Made by a program: the position numbers and the translations under genes. A DNA stretch of 44,704 bases from Oscillospiraceae bacterium (GTDB taxonomy: Bacteria; Bacillota_A; Clostridia; Oscillospirales; Oscillospiraceae), in the NCBI GenBank assembly GCA_017545325.1, contig JAFWOX010000031.1, positions 1-44,704 of the forward strand, in the 5' to 3' direction. The notes under the pieces are model-generated. The model saw only the letters and a list, made by a program, of their open reading frames with translations. It did not search any database and had not been told where the DNA came from. Within the stretch, counting starts at the first letter, position 1. Each line of letters starts with the position of its first letter. Positions 32,836 through 43,300 of this stretch are shown piece by piece.

Positions 32836-33543
32836 TTATTCGGCCTCCAGTTCCAGGAAGACCTCCTCCAGGCTGTCGTCCCCCTTGACCTCTTCCATGG
32901 TCCCGGCCTTCACCAGTCTGCCCTGCTTGATGATGGCGACCTTGTCGCAAAGCTTTTCCGCCACCTCCAGCACATGGGTGGAGAAGAAGATGGCGCCGCC
33001 GGCGTCGCAGTGCTCCCGCATCATCCCCTTCAGCAGATGGGAGGCCTTCGGGTCCAGTCCCACGAAGGGCTCGTCCATGAGGATGAGCTTCGGGGCATGG
33101 AGCCAGGCGGAGATGAGGGCCAGCTTCTGCTTCATGCCGTGGGAATAGGCGGAGATGGGCTGGGCCAGATCCTCCGTGAGCTCGAAGAGCTCCGCGTATT
33201 TCCGGATGCGCTCCTGCCGCGTTTCCCCGGGGATGCCGAACACATCCCCGATGAAATTCAGGTATCGGATACCGCTCATAAAGTCGTACAGATCGGGATT
33301 ATCCGGGATATAGGCCAGCTCCCGCTTGCATTTCAGGGGGTCCGTCCGGAGATCGGTCCCGTCGATGGCGACGGACCCTGAGTCGAACTGCAGGATGCCC
33401 ACCGCGCATTTCAGGGTGGTGCTCTTGCCCGCCCCGTTATGGCCGATGAAGCCGAAGATCTCCCCGGGCAGGATACGCAGGGAAAGATCGTCCACCGCCT
33501 TCTTCTCTCCGTAGGTTTTCGTCAGATGCTCGATATTCAGCAT
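32836..33543 (-). CDS. ABC transporter ATP-binding protein
   Basis: A 235-residue ATPase of the bacterial exporter (ABC-2) class. Near its start it reads IEHLTKTYGEKKAVDDLSL. Walker A GHNGAGKSTT, the Q-loop YIPDNPDLYDFM, the signature region YSHGMKQKLALISAW (YSHGMKQ as in DrrA-like ATPases), Walker B LILMDEPFVGLD and H-loop STHVLE are present. The ATG at 33543 follows AAGGAG; longer starts extend into trmD. It lies 14 bp after the trmD stop and is translationally close to its permease. Its place after trmD suggests co-transcription with the essential operon. Confidence 0.93.
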   Translation of the reverse strand: MLNIEHLTKTYGEKKAVDDLSLRILPGEIFGFIGHNGAGKSTTLKCAVGILQFDSGSVAIDGTDLRTDPLKCKRELAYIPDNPDLYDFMSGIRYLNFIGDVFGIPGETRQERIRKYAELFELTEDLAQPISAYSHGMKQKLALISAWLHAPKLILMDEPFVGLDPKASHLLKGMMREHCDAGGAIFFSTHVLEVAEKLCDKVAIIKQGRLVKAGTMEEVKGDDSLEEVFLELEAE

Positions 33544-33557
33544 GGCTCCGAACTCCT

Positions 33558-34316
33558 TTAATGTACCTGTTCTTCCTCCCGGTCCAGCTCCTCCAGGAGC
33601 TGCCGGTCTTCCTTCGTCAGGGGGAAGCGCTCCAGCATATCCGGCCGCCGGTCCCTCGTCCGGCGCAGGGCCTCCTTCCGCCGCCACCGGGCGATCCGCC
33701 CGTGGTTGCCGCTGACCAGCACCTCCGGCACGCCCCGGCCTTCCCAGACCAATGGCCGGGAATACTGGGGATACTCCAGCAGGCCGCTGTAATGGCTCTC
33801 GTCCTGGAAGCAGCTCACGTCGCTGAGGACGCCGGGCACCAGGCGGCAGACCGCGTCGGCGATGGCCATGGCCGCCAGCTCCCCCCCGGTAAGGACGAAA
33901 TCCCCCAGGCTTAGTTCCTCATCCACGCAGGCCTCGAGGAAGCGCTCGTCCACCCCCTCATAATGACCGCAGACCAGGATGAGGCGGGAGTAATCCCGCT
34001 GGAGGCGGTTGGCTTCCGCCTGGGTGAAGGGCTTGCCCGCGGGGGACATGTAAATGGTGTGCACCCGCTCACCGGCCTGACGGCAAACGTCCCGCCAGCA
34101 GTCGTACAGGGGCTGGGCCTGCATGATCATCCCCTGGCCGCCCCCATAGGGAGCGTCGTCCACCTGCTTCTGCCGGTTCAGGGTATAATCCCGGATCTGG
34201 TGGGGCTCGATGCGGATGATGTCGTTCTTCTGGGCGCGGCCCAGGATGCTTTCCCCCAGCCCAGCCCGGATGGTATCGGGAAACAGGGTGAGGATATCGA
34301 TCTGCATGGTGACCAT
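33558..34316 (-). CDS. trmD: tRNA (guanine(37)-N1)-methyltransferase TrmD
   Basis: A 252-residue SPOUT methyltransferase that makes m1G37 in tRNA to prevent frameshifting. Family blocks are clear: IDILTLFPD, then DDAPYGGGQGM, the CGHYEGVDER substrate loop, the knot residues LTGGELAAMA, and DESHYSGLLEYPQYSRP. Length is normal. The ATG at 34316 has GAGGGG 8 nt upstream and lies 2 bp after the rimM stop. In most Firmicutes rplS follows trmD; here an ABC exporter pair does. Confidence 0.96.
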   Translation of the reverse strand: MVTMQIDILTLFPDTIRAGLGESILGRAQKNDIIRIEPHQIRDYTLNRQKQVDDAPYGGGQGMIMQAQPLYDCWRDVCRQAGERVHTIYMSPAGKPFTQAEANRLQRDYSRLILVCGHYEGVDERFLEACVDEELSLGDFVLTGGELAAMAIADAVCRLVPGVLSDVSCFQDESHYSGLLEYPQYSRPLVWEGRGVPEVLVSGNHGRIARWRRKEALRRTRDRRPDMLERFPLTKEDRQLLEELDREEEQVH

Positions 34317-34318
34317 CG

Positions 34319-34807
34319 TTACATCCCCTCGATCAAATGGACGGTGAGCTTCCCGGTCTCGGGATCAAAGGAGCGGATGAAGCCGCCCTGCTCCGGGATC
34401 AGGTGCTCCGTCCTGCCCCTGACCACGAAGATCCTTCCCGCGGGGTAATCCAGAATGTCCGCCAGGAGGCCCAGCTCGGTGCCGTCCTCCTCCACCACCG
34501 GCCGGCCGATGGCGTCCTGGAGGAAGAAGGCCCCCTCGGCGATGGGGATGGAGGCCCGGTCCGCGAAGAGGAGCTTCCCCTTCAGCGCCATGGCCGCCTC
34601 CACCGAGTCGATCCCCTCCAGCTTCAGCAGGACGAAGCCTTTGTGCACCCGGGCGCTCTCCACCCGCCGGGGCTTCTCCTCCAGATACAGGGTGCCCAGG
34701 CCCGCCAGGATGGCGGGCTCGTCGGTCCAGGCCTCGACCTTCATCTCCCCCCGGATCCCGTGGGTGTTGATGATCCTGCCCGCCTCAAGGAATTGCTTTT
34801 TTTCCAT
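34319..34807 (-). CDS. rimM: Ribosome maturation factor RimM
   Basis: A 162-residue 16S rRNA processing factor needed for 30S head assembly with S19. It has the N-terminal barrel motif GRIINTHGIRGEMKVE and the C-terminal PRC-type barrel (VVRGRTEHLIPEQGGFI near the end). The ATG at 34807 starts MEKKQFLEAG with an AGAGG box. A longer frame back to 34858 would cross the hairpin region. It lies directly downstream of three tandem hairpins, so its expression may be tuned separately from khpA. Confidence 0.95.
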   Translation of the reverse strand: MEKKQFLEAGRIINTHGIRGEMKVEAWTDEPAILAGLGTLYLEEKPRRVESARVHKGFVLLKLEGIDSVEAAMALKGKLLFADRASIPIAEGAFFLQDAIGRPVVEEDGTELGLLADILDYPAGRIFVVRGRTEHLIPEQGGFIRSFDPETGKLTVHLIEGM

Positions 34808-34822
34808 TGCTTCAACCCTCTC

Positions 34823-34906
34823 CTGCCGGGAAAAGCTCCCGGCAGAGTCCGCGCCCACAGGCGCGGATCAGATTCGAAAAATTGCCGGAGATACTCTCCG
34901 GCAATT
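34823..34906 (-). promoter_or_regulatory. Three tandem hairpins between khpA and rimM (attenuator-like)
   Basis: Read in transcription order on the minus strand: an 11 bp stem (34906-34880, AATTGCCGGAG with its complement) followed by TTTTT (with TCGAA after it), then TCCGCGCC/GGCGCGGA (34867-34848), then CTGCCGGGA/TCCCGGCAG (34845-34823). The first, with its T run, looks like an intrinsic terminator just after the khpA stop. The next two lie immediately before rimM. Confidence 0.7.
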
Positions 34907-34909
34907 CAG

Positions 34910-35140
34910 TCAGTCGACGATATCGACCGATACCCGCTTCTGACTCCGCTGCGCCAGCGATTTCACCAGAACGCGGATCTCCTTGGCTATGCGGCCCTGA
35001 CGGCCGATGACCTTGCCCATGTCTCCGTCCGCGACCCGGAGCTCCAGAACGGTCTCGCCGTTCTCCTCCCGCTCCGTGACCGTGACCTCCTCAGGATGAT
35101 CCACCAGGTTCCGGGCAACATACAGTAACAGCTCTTTCAT
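34910..35140 (-). CDS. khpA: RNA-binding KH-domain protein KhpA (YlqC)
   Basis: A 76-residue single-KH RNA-binding protein. The GxxG loop is GRQG within VIGRQGRIAKEIRVLV, and the N-terminal MKELLLYVARNLVDHPEEV is typical. KhpA partners with KhpB in cell-elongation and RNA control in Firmicutes. GAAAGG precedes the ATG. It lies 25 bp after rpsP, the usual order rpsP-khpA-rimM-trmD, and its stop is 3 bp before the terminator-like hairpin. Confidence 0.96.
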   Translation of the reverse strand: MKELLLYVARNLVDHPEEVTVTEREENGETVLELRVADGDMGKVIGRQGRIAKEIRVLVKSLAQRSQKRVSVDIVD

Positions 35141-35165
35141 GAATGAATGATCCTTTCGGGGTGGT

Positions 35166-35405
35166 TCAGATCACACCGGCCCTCTTCAGCAGGCTTTTCA
35201 CGGTATCCGTGGGCTGGGCGCCGTTCTTGATCCAGGTGAGGGCACGCTCGCTGTCCACCTTGATCTCGGAGGGCTCGGTGAGGGGGTTGTAGGTGCCGAT
35301 CTCCTCAATGAATCTGCCGTCCCGGGGGAAATGGGAATCCGCCACCACGATGCGGTAATAGGGGGCCTTTTTGGCGCCCATTCTGCGAAGTCTGATTTTG
35401 ACCAT
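35166..35405 (-). CDS. rpsP: 30S ribosomal protein S16
   Basis: A 79-residue S16 protein: [20 protein letters not shown], then [22 protein letters not shown] and a C-terminal [21 protein letters not shown], all standard. AGAGGTG precedes the ATG. A weak AGCCC/GGGCT hairpin with a short T run lies in the gap from ffh and could trim expression. Confidence 0.98.
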   Translation of the reverse strand: MVKIRLRRMGAKKAPYYRIVVADSHFPRDGRFIEEIGTYNPLTEPSEIKVDSERALTWIKNGAQPTDTVKSLLKRAGVI

Positions 35406-35470
35406 GTCGATTACACCTCTGCTGCGTATTTTTTGATTTATCGGAAAAGCCCAACGGGCTCGACCTTCGC

Positions 35471-36814
35471 TTACATCATGCCGAACAGGCCCTTGCCCCG
35501 GCCCCGCATGAGCTTCCTGGCGTTTTTCCCGCCCATCTGCCTGGCCAGGACCTGCATCTGCTCATACTGCTTCAGCAGGCGGTTCACGTCCACCACCTGG
35601 GTGCCGCTGCCCCGGGCGATGCGCTTCTTCCGGCTGCTGTTTAGCAGGCTGGGATCCCGCCGCTCCGCGGGGGTCATGGATTTCAGGATGGCCTCGGTGT
35701 GGCCCAGGGCCTTTTCATCGATGGAGGCGCCGCTGAGCTGCTTCGCGTCGATCCCCGGGAGCATCCCCGCCAGGTCGGAGAGGGAGCCCATGCCCTTCAG
35801 GCTCTGGAGCTGCTCATAGTAGTCCTCCAGGGTGAAGCGGTTGGACAGGAGCTTTTCGCTCATCTCCCTGGCCTTCTGCTCGTCGAAGCTCTGCTCCGCC
35901 TTTTCGATGAGGGTGAGGATATCCCCCATGCCCAGGATCCGGGAGGCCATACGGTCCGGATGGAAGGGCTCGATCCCGTCCAGCTTCTCCCCGATGCCCG
36001 CGAACTTGATGGGCTTGCCGGTCACCGCCCGCACGGAGAGGGCCGCGCCGCCCCGGGCGTCCCCATCCAGCTTGGTGAGGAAGATGCTGTCCACCCCCAG
36101 GGCCTCGTCGAAGGCTTTGGCGGCGTTCACCGCGTCCTGGCCGGTCATGGCGTCGATGAAGAGCATGATCTCCGTGGGCTGGATCCGGCTCTTCAGCTCC
36201 TTCAGCTCGTCCATCAGGGTCTCGTCGATATGGAGGCGGCCCGCCGTATCCAGCAGGAGGATGTCGTTGCCGTTTTTCGCCGCGTGGGAAAGGGCGGCGT
36301 TGGCGATATCCACCGGGTTCACCTGCCCCATCTGGAACACGGGGACCCCCACCTGGGCGCCCACGGTCTCCAGCTGCTGGATGGCGGCGGGGCGGTAGAT
36401 ATCGCAGGCCACCAGCAGGGGACGCTTGCCGCTCTTCTTCAGCCAGGCGGCCAGCTTCGCGCCGTTGGTGGTTTTGCCCGCGCCCTGGAGGCCCACCAGC
36501 ATGAGGATGGTGGGGGGCTTGGGGGAGATATTGATCTTGGCGTTTTCCTTGCCCATGGTCTCCGTGAGCTCCTCGTTCACGATCTTGATGACCATCTGGG
36601 CGGGGGTGAGGCTGGCCAGGACGTCCTGCCCCAGGGCGCGCTGGCTGACCCTGGCGATAAAGTCCTTCACGACCTTATAGCTGACGTCCGCCTCCAGCAG
36701 GGCCATGCGCACGTCCCGCATGGCCTCCTTGATATCCGCCTCCGTCAGGCGGCCCTTGCTGCGGAGCCGCTTGAAGGTGGCGGAGAGTTTTTCCGATAAG
36801 CTCTCAAATGCCAT
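35471..36814 (-). CDS. ffh: Signal recognition particle protein Ffh
   Basis: A 447-residue SRP54 GTPase that binds 4.5S/6S RNA and signal peptides. The N domain opens [18 protein letters not shown]. The G domain has [27 protein letters not shown] and [13 protein letters not shown]. The Met-rich M domain follows and ends [14 protein letters not shown]. All GTPase motifs are intact and length is normal. It starts 13 bp after ylxM. The ribosome binding site is weak, suggesting coupling to ylxM. Confidence 0.98.
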   Translation of the reverse strand: MAFESLSEKLSATFKRLRSKGRLTEADIKEAMRDVRMALLEADVSYKVVKDFIARVSQRALGQDVLASLTPAQMVIKIVNEELTETMGKENAKINISPKPPTILMLVGLQGAGKTTNGAKLAAWLKKSGKRPLLVACDIYRPAAIQQLETVGAQVGVPVFQMGQVNPVDIANAALSHAAKNGNDILLLDTAGRLHIDETLMDELKELKSRIQPTEIMLFIDAMTGQDAVNAAKAFDEALGVDSIFLTKLDGDARGGAALSVRAVTGKPIKFAGIGEKLDGIEPFHPDRMASRILGMGDILTLIEKAEQSFDEQKAREMSEKLLSNRFTLEDYYEQLQSLKGMGSLSDLAGMLPGIDAKQLSGASIDEKALGHTEAILKSMTPAERRDPSLLNSSRKKRIARGSGTQVVDVNRLLKQYEQMQVLARQMGGKNARKLMRGRGKGLFGMM

Positions 36815-36827
36815 ATGCTCTACCCGT

Positions 36828-37196
36828 TTACAGCTTCATTTCCTGCAGCGCTTCCCGGAGCTCCCGGCAGCAGGCCTCCAGCTCCCGTTCCCGCGGCTGA
36901 CCGGCGCTCAGCTCCAGAAGCTTCTCCGTCAGCCCTTCCGCCTTGCCGATCTGCCCAAGCAGCGCCGCATGCCGCGCGGCGAGACCGGTCTTCCGCTCCA
37001 CATCCAGCAGCGTATTCTCCGCCCGGACCAGGATATCCCGGACTCCCTGGCGGCTGATGCCCTCGTTTTCCCCGATCTCCCCCAGGGAGAGATTGTCGTT
37101 GTAATAGAGGTCGATATACTGCCGCTGCTTTTCCGTCAGCAGTTCCCCGTAAAAATCGTTCAGCAGGGAGATATAGACGTTCTTATCCACAGGCAC
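36828..37196 (-). CDS. ylxM: YlxM/p13 family protein (UPF0122), SRP-associated
   Basis: A 122-residue protein with a sigma-like helix-turn-helix: YYNDNLSLGEIGENEGISRQ followed by GVRDILVRAENTL. YlxM stimulates or modulates SRP assembly and always accompanies ffh in Firmicutes. The start is taken as the GTG at 37196; it has no clean ribosome binding site, and the next in-frame GTG (37190) has an AGGTG three bases upstream. It is the first gene after the strong minus-strand promoter. Confidence 0.92.
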   Translation of the reverse strand: MPVDKNVYISLLNDFYGELLTEKQRQYIDLYYNDNLSLGEIGENEGISRQGVRDILVRAENTLLDVERKTGLAARHAALLGQIGKAEGLTEKLLELSAGQPRERELEACCRELREALQEMKL

Positions 37197-37231
37197 CTCG
37201 TCTGTAAAGCAAAAATCCCTTACAGGGGGTG

Positions 37232-37260
37232 ATTCTATCGGAAAGACGCAGCCTTGTCAA
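37232..37260 (-). promoter_or_regulatory. Promoter of the ylxM-ffh-rpsP operon
   Basis: On the minus strand, TTGACA (37260-37255), a 17 bp spacer, and TAGAAT (37237-37232). It lies 35 bp before the ylxM GTG. It is near-consensus, as expected for a translation operon. Confidence 0.85.
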
Positions 37261-37320
37261 GTGGGAATTTGCCTTTTTCCCGGAATACTTCCCTCCGGGA
37301 GGTGGAAAACTGGGAGCATG

Positions 37321-40300
37321 ATGGAAAAGAAACGCTTGGATACGAGGCAGCCCGGCGACCTGAGGGCGCTGGGGAAGGAGTGGGGGCGCGCCGCGGCGGT
37401 CTCCGGACGGGGAAGCGGCAGGCGGGCTCTCCGGGAGCTGGCCGGGCTGGAGCGGACCCTGGAAAGGCGCCGGGAGGCCTGGACGGGGAAGACGGCTCCG
37501 GCGGCGGAATGGCTCCTGGATAACTTTTATCTGGTGCGAAGGGACCTGGGCAGGGTCCGGGAGGCGCTGCGCCGGAGGGGGCGGCTGCCCCGGCTCTCCG
37601 GGGGAGAGCTGCGGATCCTGGCCCTGGCGGAGGCCCTGACGGAGGCCTGCGGGGGCTGGGTGGAGGCTTCGGCCCTCCGGGCCTTTCTCCGGGGCGCGGG
37701 AGAGGCGGCGGACCTGGAGGAGGGGGAGCTGGGGCTGCTGGAGGGCGCTCTGCGCCTGAGCCTGCTGAAGCGCCTGGCTCGGCTGCCGGAGTCGGCGGAG
37801 GCGGTGTTCACTGCCATCCGCAGCCTGGACGCCCTGGAGCTGGCCCCCCTGCTGGAGGAGGCGAGCCCGGTGGAGGCCATCCTGGCCCGGGATCCGGCGG
37901 GGGTATACGCCCGGATGGATCCGGAGAGCCGGGGGGCCTACCGGCGTCAGGTGAGCCGTCTGGCCCGGCGGGAGGGACTGGGGGAGACCGCCGCCGCGAA
38001 GCGCGCCCTGGAGCTGGCGGAGGGAGAAAACGCCCATGTGGGGCGGTATCTCTTTACCCGCCCGCTGGGGAAAAGGCCCGGAAGGAAGCGGTACGCCCTG
38101 TATTTCGCCGCCTGTCTGCTGCCGGCGGCGATCCTCACCGGCCTGATCCTGCGCGCCTTCGGGAGCCCGGCGGGACTCCTGGCCCTCCTTCCTCTGCTGG
38201 AGGGGAGCAAATATCTGACGGACCGGATCGCAGGCCGCCTGCGCGCCCCCCTCCGCCTGCCTCGGCTGGACTATTCCCGGGGCATCCCCCCCGAGAGCCG
38301 GACCCTGGGGGTGAGCGTCCTGCTCCTCCGGTCCCCGGAGGAGGCGCGGGAGGCGGCGGCAAAGCTGGAGCGCCTCCGCCTGGCCAACCGGGACGCGGGG
38401 GAGAACCTGGTCCTGGGCCTCCTGGCGGACCTGCGGGAAAGCCCCGGTGAGCGGGAGGCGGGGGACGAGAGCATCCTGGAGGCCGCGGCGGCGGAGCTGG
38501 ACCGGCTGAACGAGAAGTACGGCGGGGGCTTCTGCCTCCTCAGCCGGGACCGGAGCTGGAGTCCCCGGGACCGGGTCTGGCGGGGCTGGGAGCGAAAGCG
38601 GGGAGCCATCATGGACCTGCTGGACCTGCTGGAGGGGGAGGAGAGCCGGGTGCGCCGGGCCGCGGGAGACCCGGACTGCCTCCGGGAGATCGCTTTCCTC
38701 CTGGTGCTGGACGGGGATACGGGCCTGCCTCCGGGCACGGCGGCGTCCATGGCGGCTATTCTGGCCCACCCCCTGCAGCGGGCCGTGGTGGACCCGGAGA
38801 CACGCCGGGTGACGGAGGGGTACGGGATCCTCCAACCCAGGGTATCCGTCTCCCTCCGGGATGCGGACCGGTCGGATTTCGCCCGGGTCTTCGCCGGCAA
38901 GGGCGGCCTGGATCCCTATGGGGGCCCCGGCAGCGAGCTGGGCATGGACCTCTTCCGGGAGGGCAGCTATACGGGCAAGGGCCTTCTGGATGTCCGGGCG
39001 GCCCGGCTCTGCCTCCGGGGCCGGTTCCCGGCGGAAAGGCTCCTTTCCCATGACCTGGTGGAGGGGGCCTGGCTGGGCTGCGCCTATGCCGGGGACCTGG
39101 AGCTCTCCGACGGCTTTCCCGGCAGCATCCTCAGCTATTCCGAGCGGCAGCACCGGTGGATCCGGGGAGACTGGCAGACCATCCCCTGGCTCCTGCCCCG
39201 GGTGAGGAACGAGGCGGGCGGATGGGAGCGCAACCCCATCAGTGCCCTGAGCAAATGGAAGATCCTGGAGAACCTGCGCCGGAGCCTGCTGCCTCCGGCG
39301 GTATTCCTTTCGGTTTTCCTCTATGGTGTCCTGGGCACCCCCGCCCTGGCCGCTGCTGCGGCGGCGGGGGTCGCCGCCCTGGCCCTGAAGGTGGTGCTGG
39401 GCTCCCTGGGCCCCCTGGGGGGAGGGAGACGGTGCCGGGGCGGCACCCTGGCGGCGCCGGTATCGGAGCTGCTCCAGCTCCTGCTGCTGCTCCTGTTCCT
39501 GCCCTACAGCGCCTGGGTCCATGTTTCCGCCGTCTTAACCGCCCTTTGGCGGATGCTGATCTCCCGGCGGAGACTGCTGCAGTGGGTGACGGCGGCGGAG
39601 AGCGGGGAGCGGAGGGACGGCCTGAGGGCCTATCTCCGGCGGATGTTCCCCTGCGCCGCCGCCGGGCTCCTGGGACTCCTCACCCGGAGCCCCATCCTGC
39701 TGGCCCTTTGCCTTCTGTGGCTTCCGGCCCCGGTCCTGGGCTGGGCTGTGAGCCGGGAGCGGGGCGGGTCTCCCCGCCCCGGGGAGGAGGACCGGGTCTT
39801 CCTGCTCCATGCCGCCGGGGACATCTGGCGGTATTTTCAGCGCCTGATGACGGGGGAGCGGCATTGGCTGCCCCCGGATAACCTGCAGGAGACCCCGGAG
39901 GAGGAGATCGCGGAGCGCACCAGCCCCACGAATATGGGCCTGGCCCTGCTCGCCGCCGTCGCCGCCTGGGATCTGGGGCTGACGGACCGGGAAACCGCCT
40001 TCGGCCTGGCCGCCCACATGCTGGATACCCTGGAGGCCCTGCCGAAGTTCCGGGGCCACCTGTTCAACTGGTATGATCTCCGGAGCCTCGCCCCCCTGGA
40101 GCCCCCCTATGTCTCCACCGTGGACAGCGGGAACCTGCTGGCCTGCCTCCTGACCCTCCGGGGGGCGGCGGAGGAGGCGGGGGAGCCTGCCCTGGCGGCC
40201 CGGGCGACGGCTCTGGCGGCGGGGATGCCCCTGGATTTCCTCTATGACCGGGAGCGGAAACTCCTGCATATCGGCTGGGATCCCCGGGAGGACCGGCCCT

Positions 40301-43300
40301 CCGGGGGCTGGTACGACCTGCTGGCCAGCGAGGCCCGGATCGCCAGCTATATCGCCGTGGCCCGGGGGGAGGCGGAGCTGAAGCACTGGCGGCGGCTGGG
40401 CAGGGTCATGACCGGGGGGCGGGGGCGCTATGGCCTGGCCTCCTGGACCGGAACCATGTTCGAATACCTCATGCCGGAGCTTTTCCTGCCCGTCTATCCC
40501 GGCTCCCTGCTGTGGGAGAGCGGGCGCTTCTGCACGGATATGCAGCGCCGGGCGGCGGTGCGGGGCGTCTGGGGCAGCTCGGAGTGCGCCTGTTCCCGCA
40601 TGGACGCGGGACTGCATTATGTCTACCAGGCCCAGGGGGTCCAGGCCCTGGCCCTGAAGCGGGGGATGGACCGGGAGCGGGTGATCGCCCCCTACGCCGC
40701 CTTCCTGGCCCTGAGCCGGATCCCCGGCGCCGCGGTGAAGAACCTCCGGCGGCTGCGGGCCCTGGGGGCGGAGGGGATCTGCGGCTTTTATGAGGCGGTG
40801 GACTTCACCCCGGAGGGGGGAGAGGGGTACCGGGTGGTGCGGTCCTTCATGGTCCATCATTTGGCCATGAGCCTGCTGGCGGCGGACAATGCCCTGGGGG
40901 AGGGCTGCATGATCCGCCGCTTCCTCCGGGACCCGGAGATGGGCGCCTATACGGAGCTGCTCCAGGAGCGGAGCCCCGCCTGGGATCGGGTGAAGCCCAT
41001 CCGGGATTACCGGGGGGACGAGAAGCCGGAGCGCCGGGCCCTGGAGGGCTGGAGCCTGTGCCGGGAAGGGTACGACCTGGTGCGCCCCGCCGTGCTCCCC
41101 CTGTCCAATGGCCGGTATCATCTGCTCATCTCGGAGCTGGGGAGCTCCCGGTCCCTCTGGGAGGGCCGCCTCCTGGCGGCCTCCGCCTTCCGCCGGTTCG
41201 GGGAGCGGCAGGGCCCCCTGTTCTTTGCCTCGGCCGGAGGGCGTTTTTTCTCCCTCCAGCCCGCCCCGGAGTACGACGGGGGGACGGCGTACCACTGGGA
41301 GTTCAGCGGCGGCGGCTTCACCCAGTTTTCCGCCCGGGAGGGCTGGCAGTTCCGGGTGGAGACCCGGGTGCCCGCCGGCGGCTCCGGGGAGGTGCGGCGG
41401 GTCACGGTGAAGAACCGCACCGGGGAGCGGCAGGAGCTCACCCTGGCCCTGTATTTCGAGCCCGCCCTGTGCTCCCCGGAGGCCTGGGCGGCTCATCCCG
41501 CCTTCGCCCGCCTGGCCCTGGAGAGCCGGCTGGGGGAGGGCTGCCTGCTGGTGCGCCGTCGGCCCGGGGGCCGGGAGCCGGAGGCGGCCTGCGCCGCGGC
41601 CTGCTCCGAGGCCTGCGAATGGGAGACGGACCGTGACGCCCTCTTCGGCCGGGGGGGCCTCCGGGCCATGCCTGCCGCCCTCCTCCGCCGGGGAAGCCGG
41701 ATCAAGGCCTCCCAGGATCCCTGCGTCCTGGCCCGGCTGCGCCTGACCCTGCGGCCGGGGGAGAGTCGGCAGGTGACCTTCATTCTGGCCATGGGACGCA
41801 GCGAGGGGGAGGCCGCGGCGGCAGCCCGGGAGCTGCGCCGCCCCTGGGGGGAAAACGGCCTGTTCCCCCGCTGCGCCCGGGCCTTCGGCCTGGCGGGGGG
41901 CGAGCTGGAGCGGGCCATCGGCCTGATCACCCCCCTGGTGTTCGCCACACCCGAGACCCGGCAGCTCCGGGAGGCGGGAAGGGAGTGGGACCGGGGTTTG
42001 GACGGCCTCTGGCGGTACGGGATCTCCGGAGATCTGCCCGTGGCGGCGCCGGGGCCGGAGGGGGCGGAGCGGATGCTGCGGTCCTGGGCCCTGCTGCGGA
42101 GCCTGGGGGTCTCCTTCGACCTGGCCCTGCCGGTGGAGGACGAGGGGATCTACGGCAGACCGGAGTGCGCCGCCCTGCTGGAGCTGGCCGGAAAGCTGGG
42201 GGTCTCCGGCGCCCTGGATCAGCGGGGCGGCTTCCACCTGGCGGGGGGGACCCGGGAGCAGCGCCTTGCTCTGAAGGCCAGGTGCCGGGCCCTGGGGCTG
42301 CCCGGATGGACCAGGCAGAACGCGGTCCATGGCCCCTCCCCCTGGTTCCTGCCCGCCGGGGCGGAGAACCGGGAGAAGCGCACCGGCGGGCCGGAGGGGG
42401 AGAGCTGGGTGTTTCGCACCGAAAGGGGGGTGGGCCTCCGGGCCTGGTCCCATATCCTGACAAACGGAAGGATGGGCTGGATCGCCACGGACGCGGGCAC
42501 CGGGAACCTGTTCCTGGACAATGCCCGGGAGAAGCCCCTGACCCCCTGGGAGAACGACCCCCTGACCCTCCTGGGTCCGGAGAGGCTGACCCTGCGCCGG
42601 GGCGGGACGGAGTATTCCCTCTTCGCCGACGCCGACGGCTGGCCCACGGAGACGGAATTCGGCTTCGGCTATGCCCGGTGGAGGCGGCGGCTGGGGACGG
42701 CGGAGACGGAGGTCACGGCCTTCCTTCCCCGGGAGGCCCGGGGGCTGGTGCTCCTGATCCGCCTCCGGGGCGTCGGCCCGGAGGACAGGCTGCGCTGCTT
42801 CGCCCGGAGGGCGGAAGGGGCTCCGGAGGCTTTCTCCCTCTTTGCCCAGATCCCGGCCCTGCGGGAGGAGTGGGACGAGCTGCGTTGGCTGACCGGCGCC
42901 GCCGGAGGCGAGGACTGCGTCGCCGGGGAGTTTCCCCCGGCGGACCGGCTGGCCCTGGTGCTGGGGCTGGAGGAGGCGGCGCATCTGGCCCGGCCGGAGG
43001 CGGCGGAGGCGGAGCTGGAGCGGGTGAAAGCCCTGTGGCGGGAGCGGACGGGGGCCCTCCGCCTCCTGAGCCCCTCCCCCCGGCTGGACGCTTACCTCAA
43101 CGGCTGGGCCCTGTATCAGACCCTGGCCTGCCGGGTGCTGGGGCGGTGCAGCCTGTACCAGAGCGGCGGGGCCTTCGGCTTCCGGGACCAGCTCCAGGAT
43201 GTGTGCGCCCTGACGGACGCCCTGCCGGAGATCGCCCGGGGCCAGCTCCTGGCCGCCGCCGCCCACCAGTACCGGGAGGGGGACGTGATGCACTGGTGGC

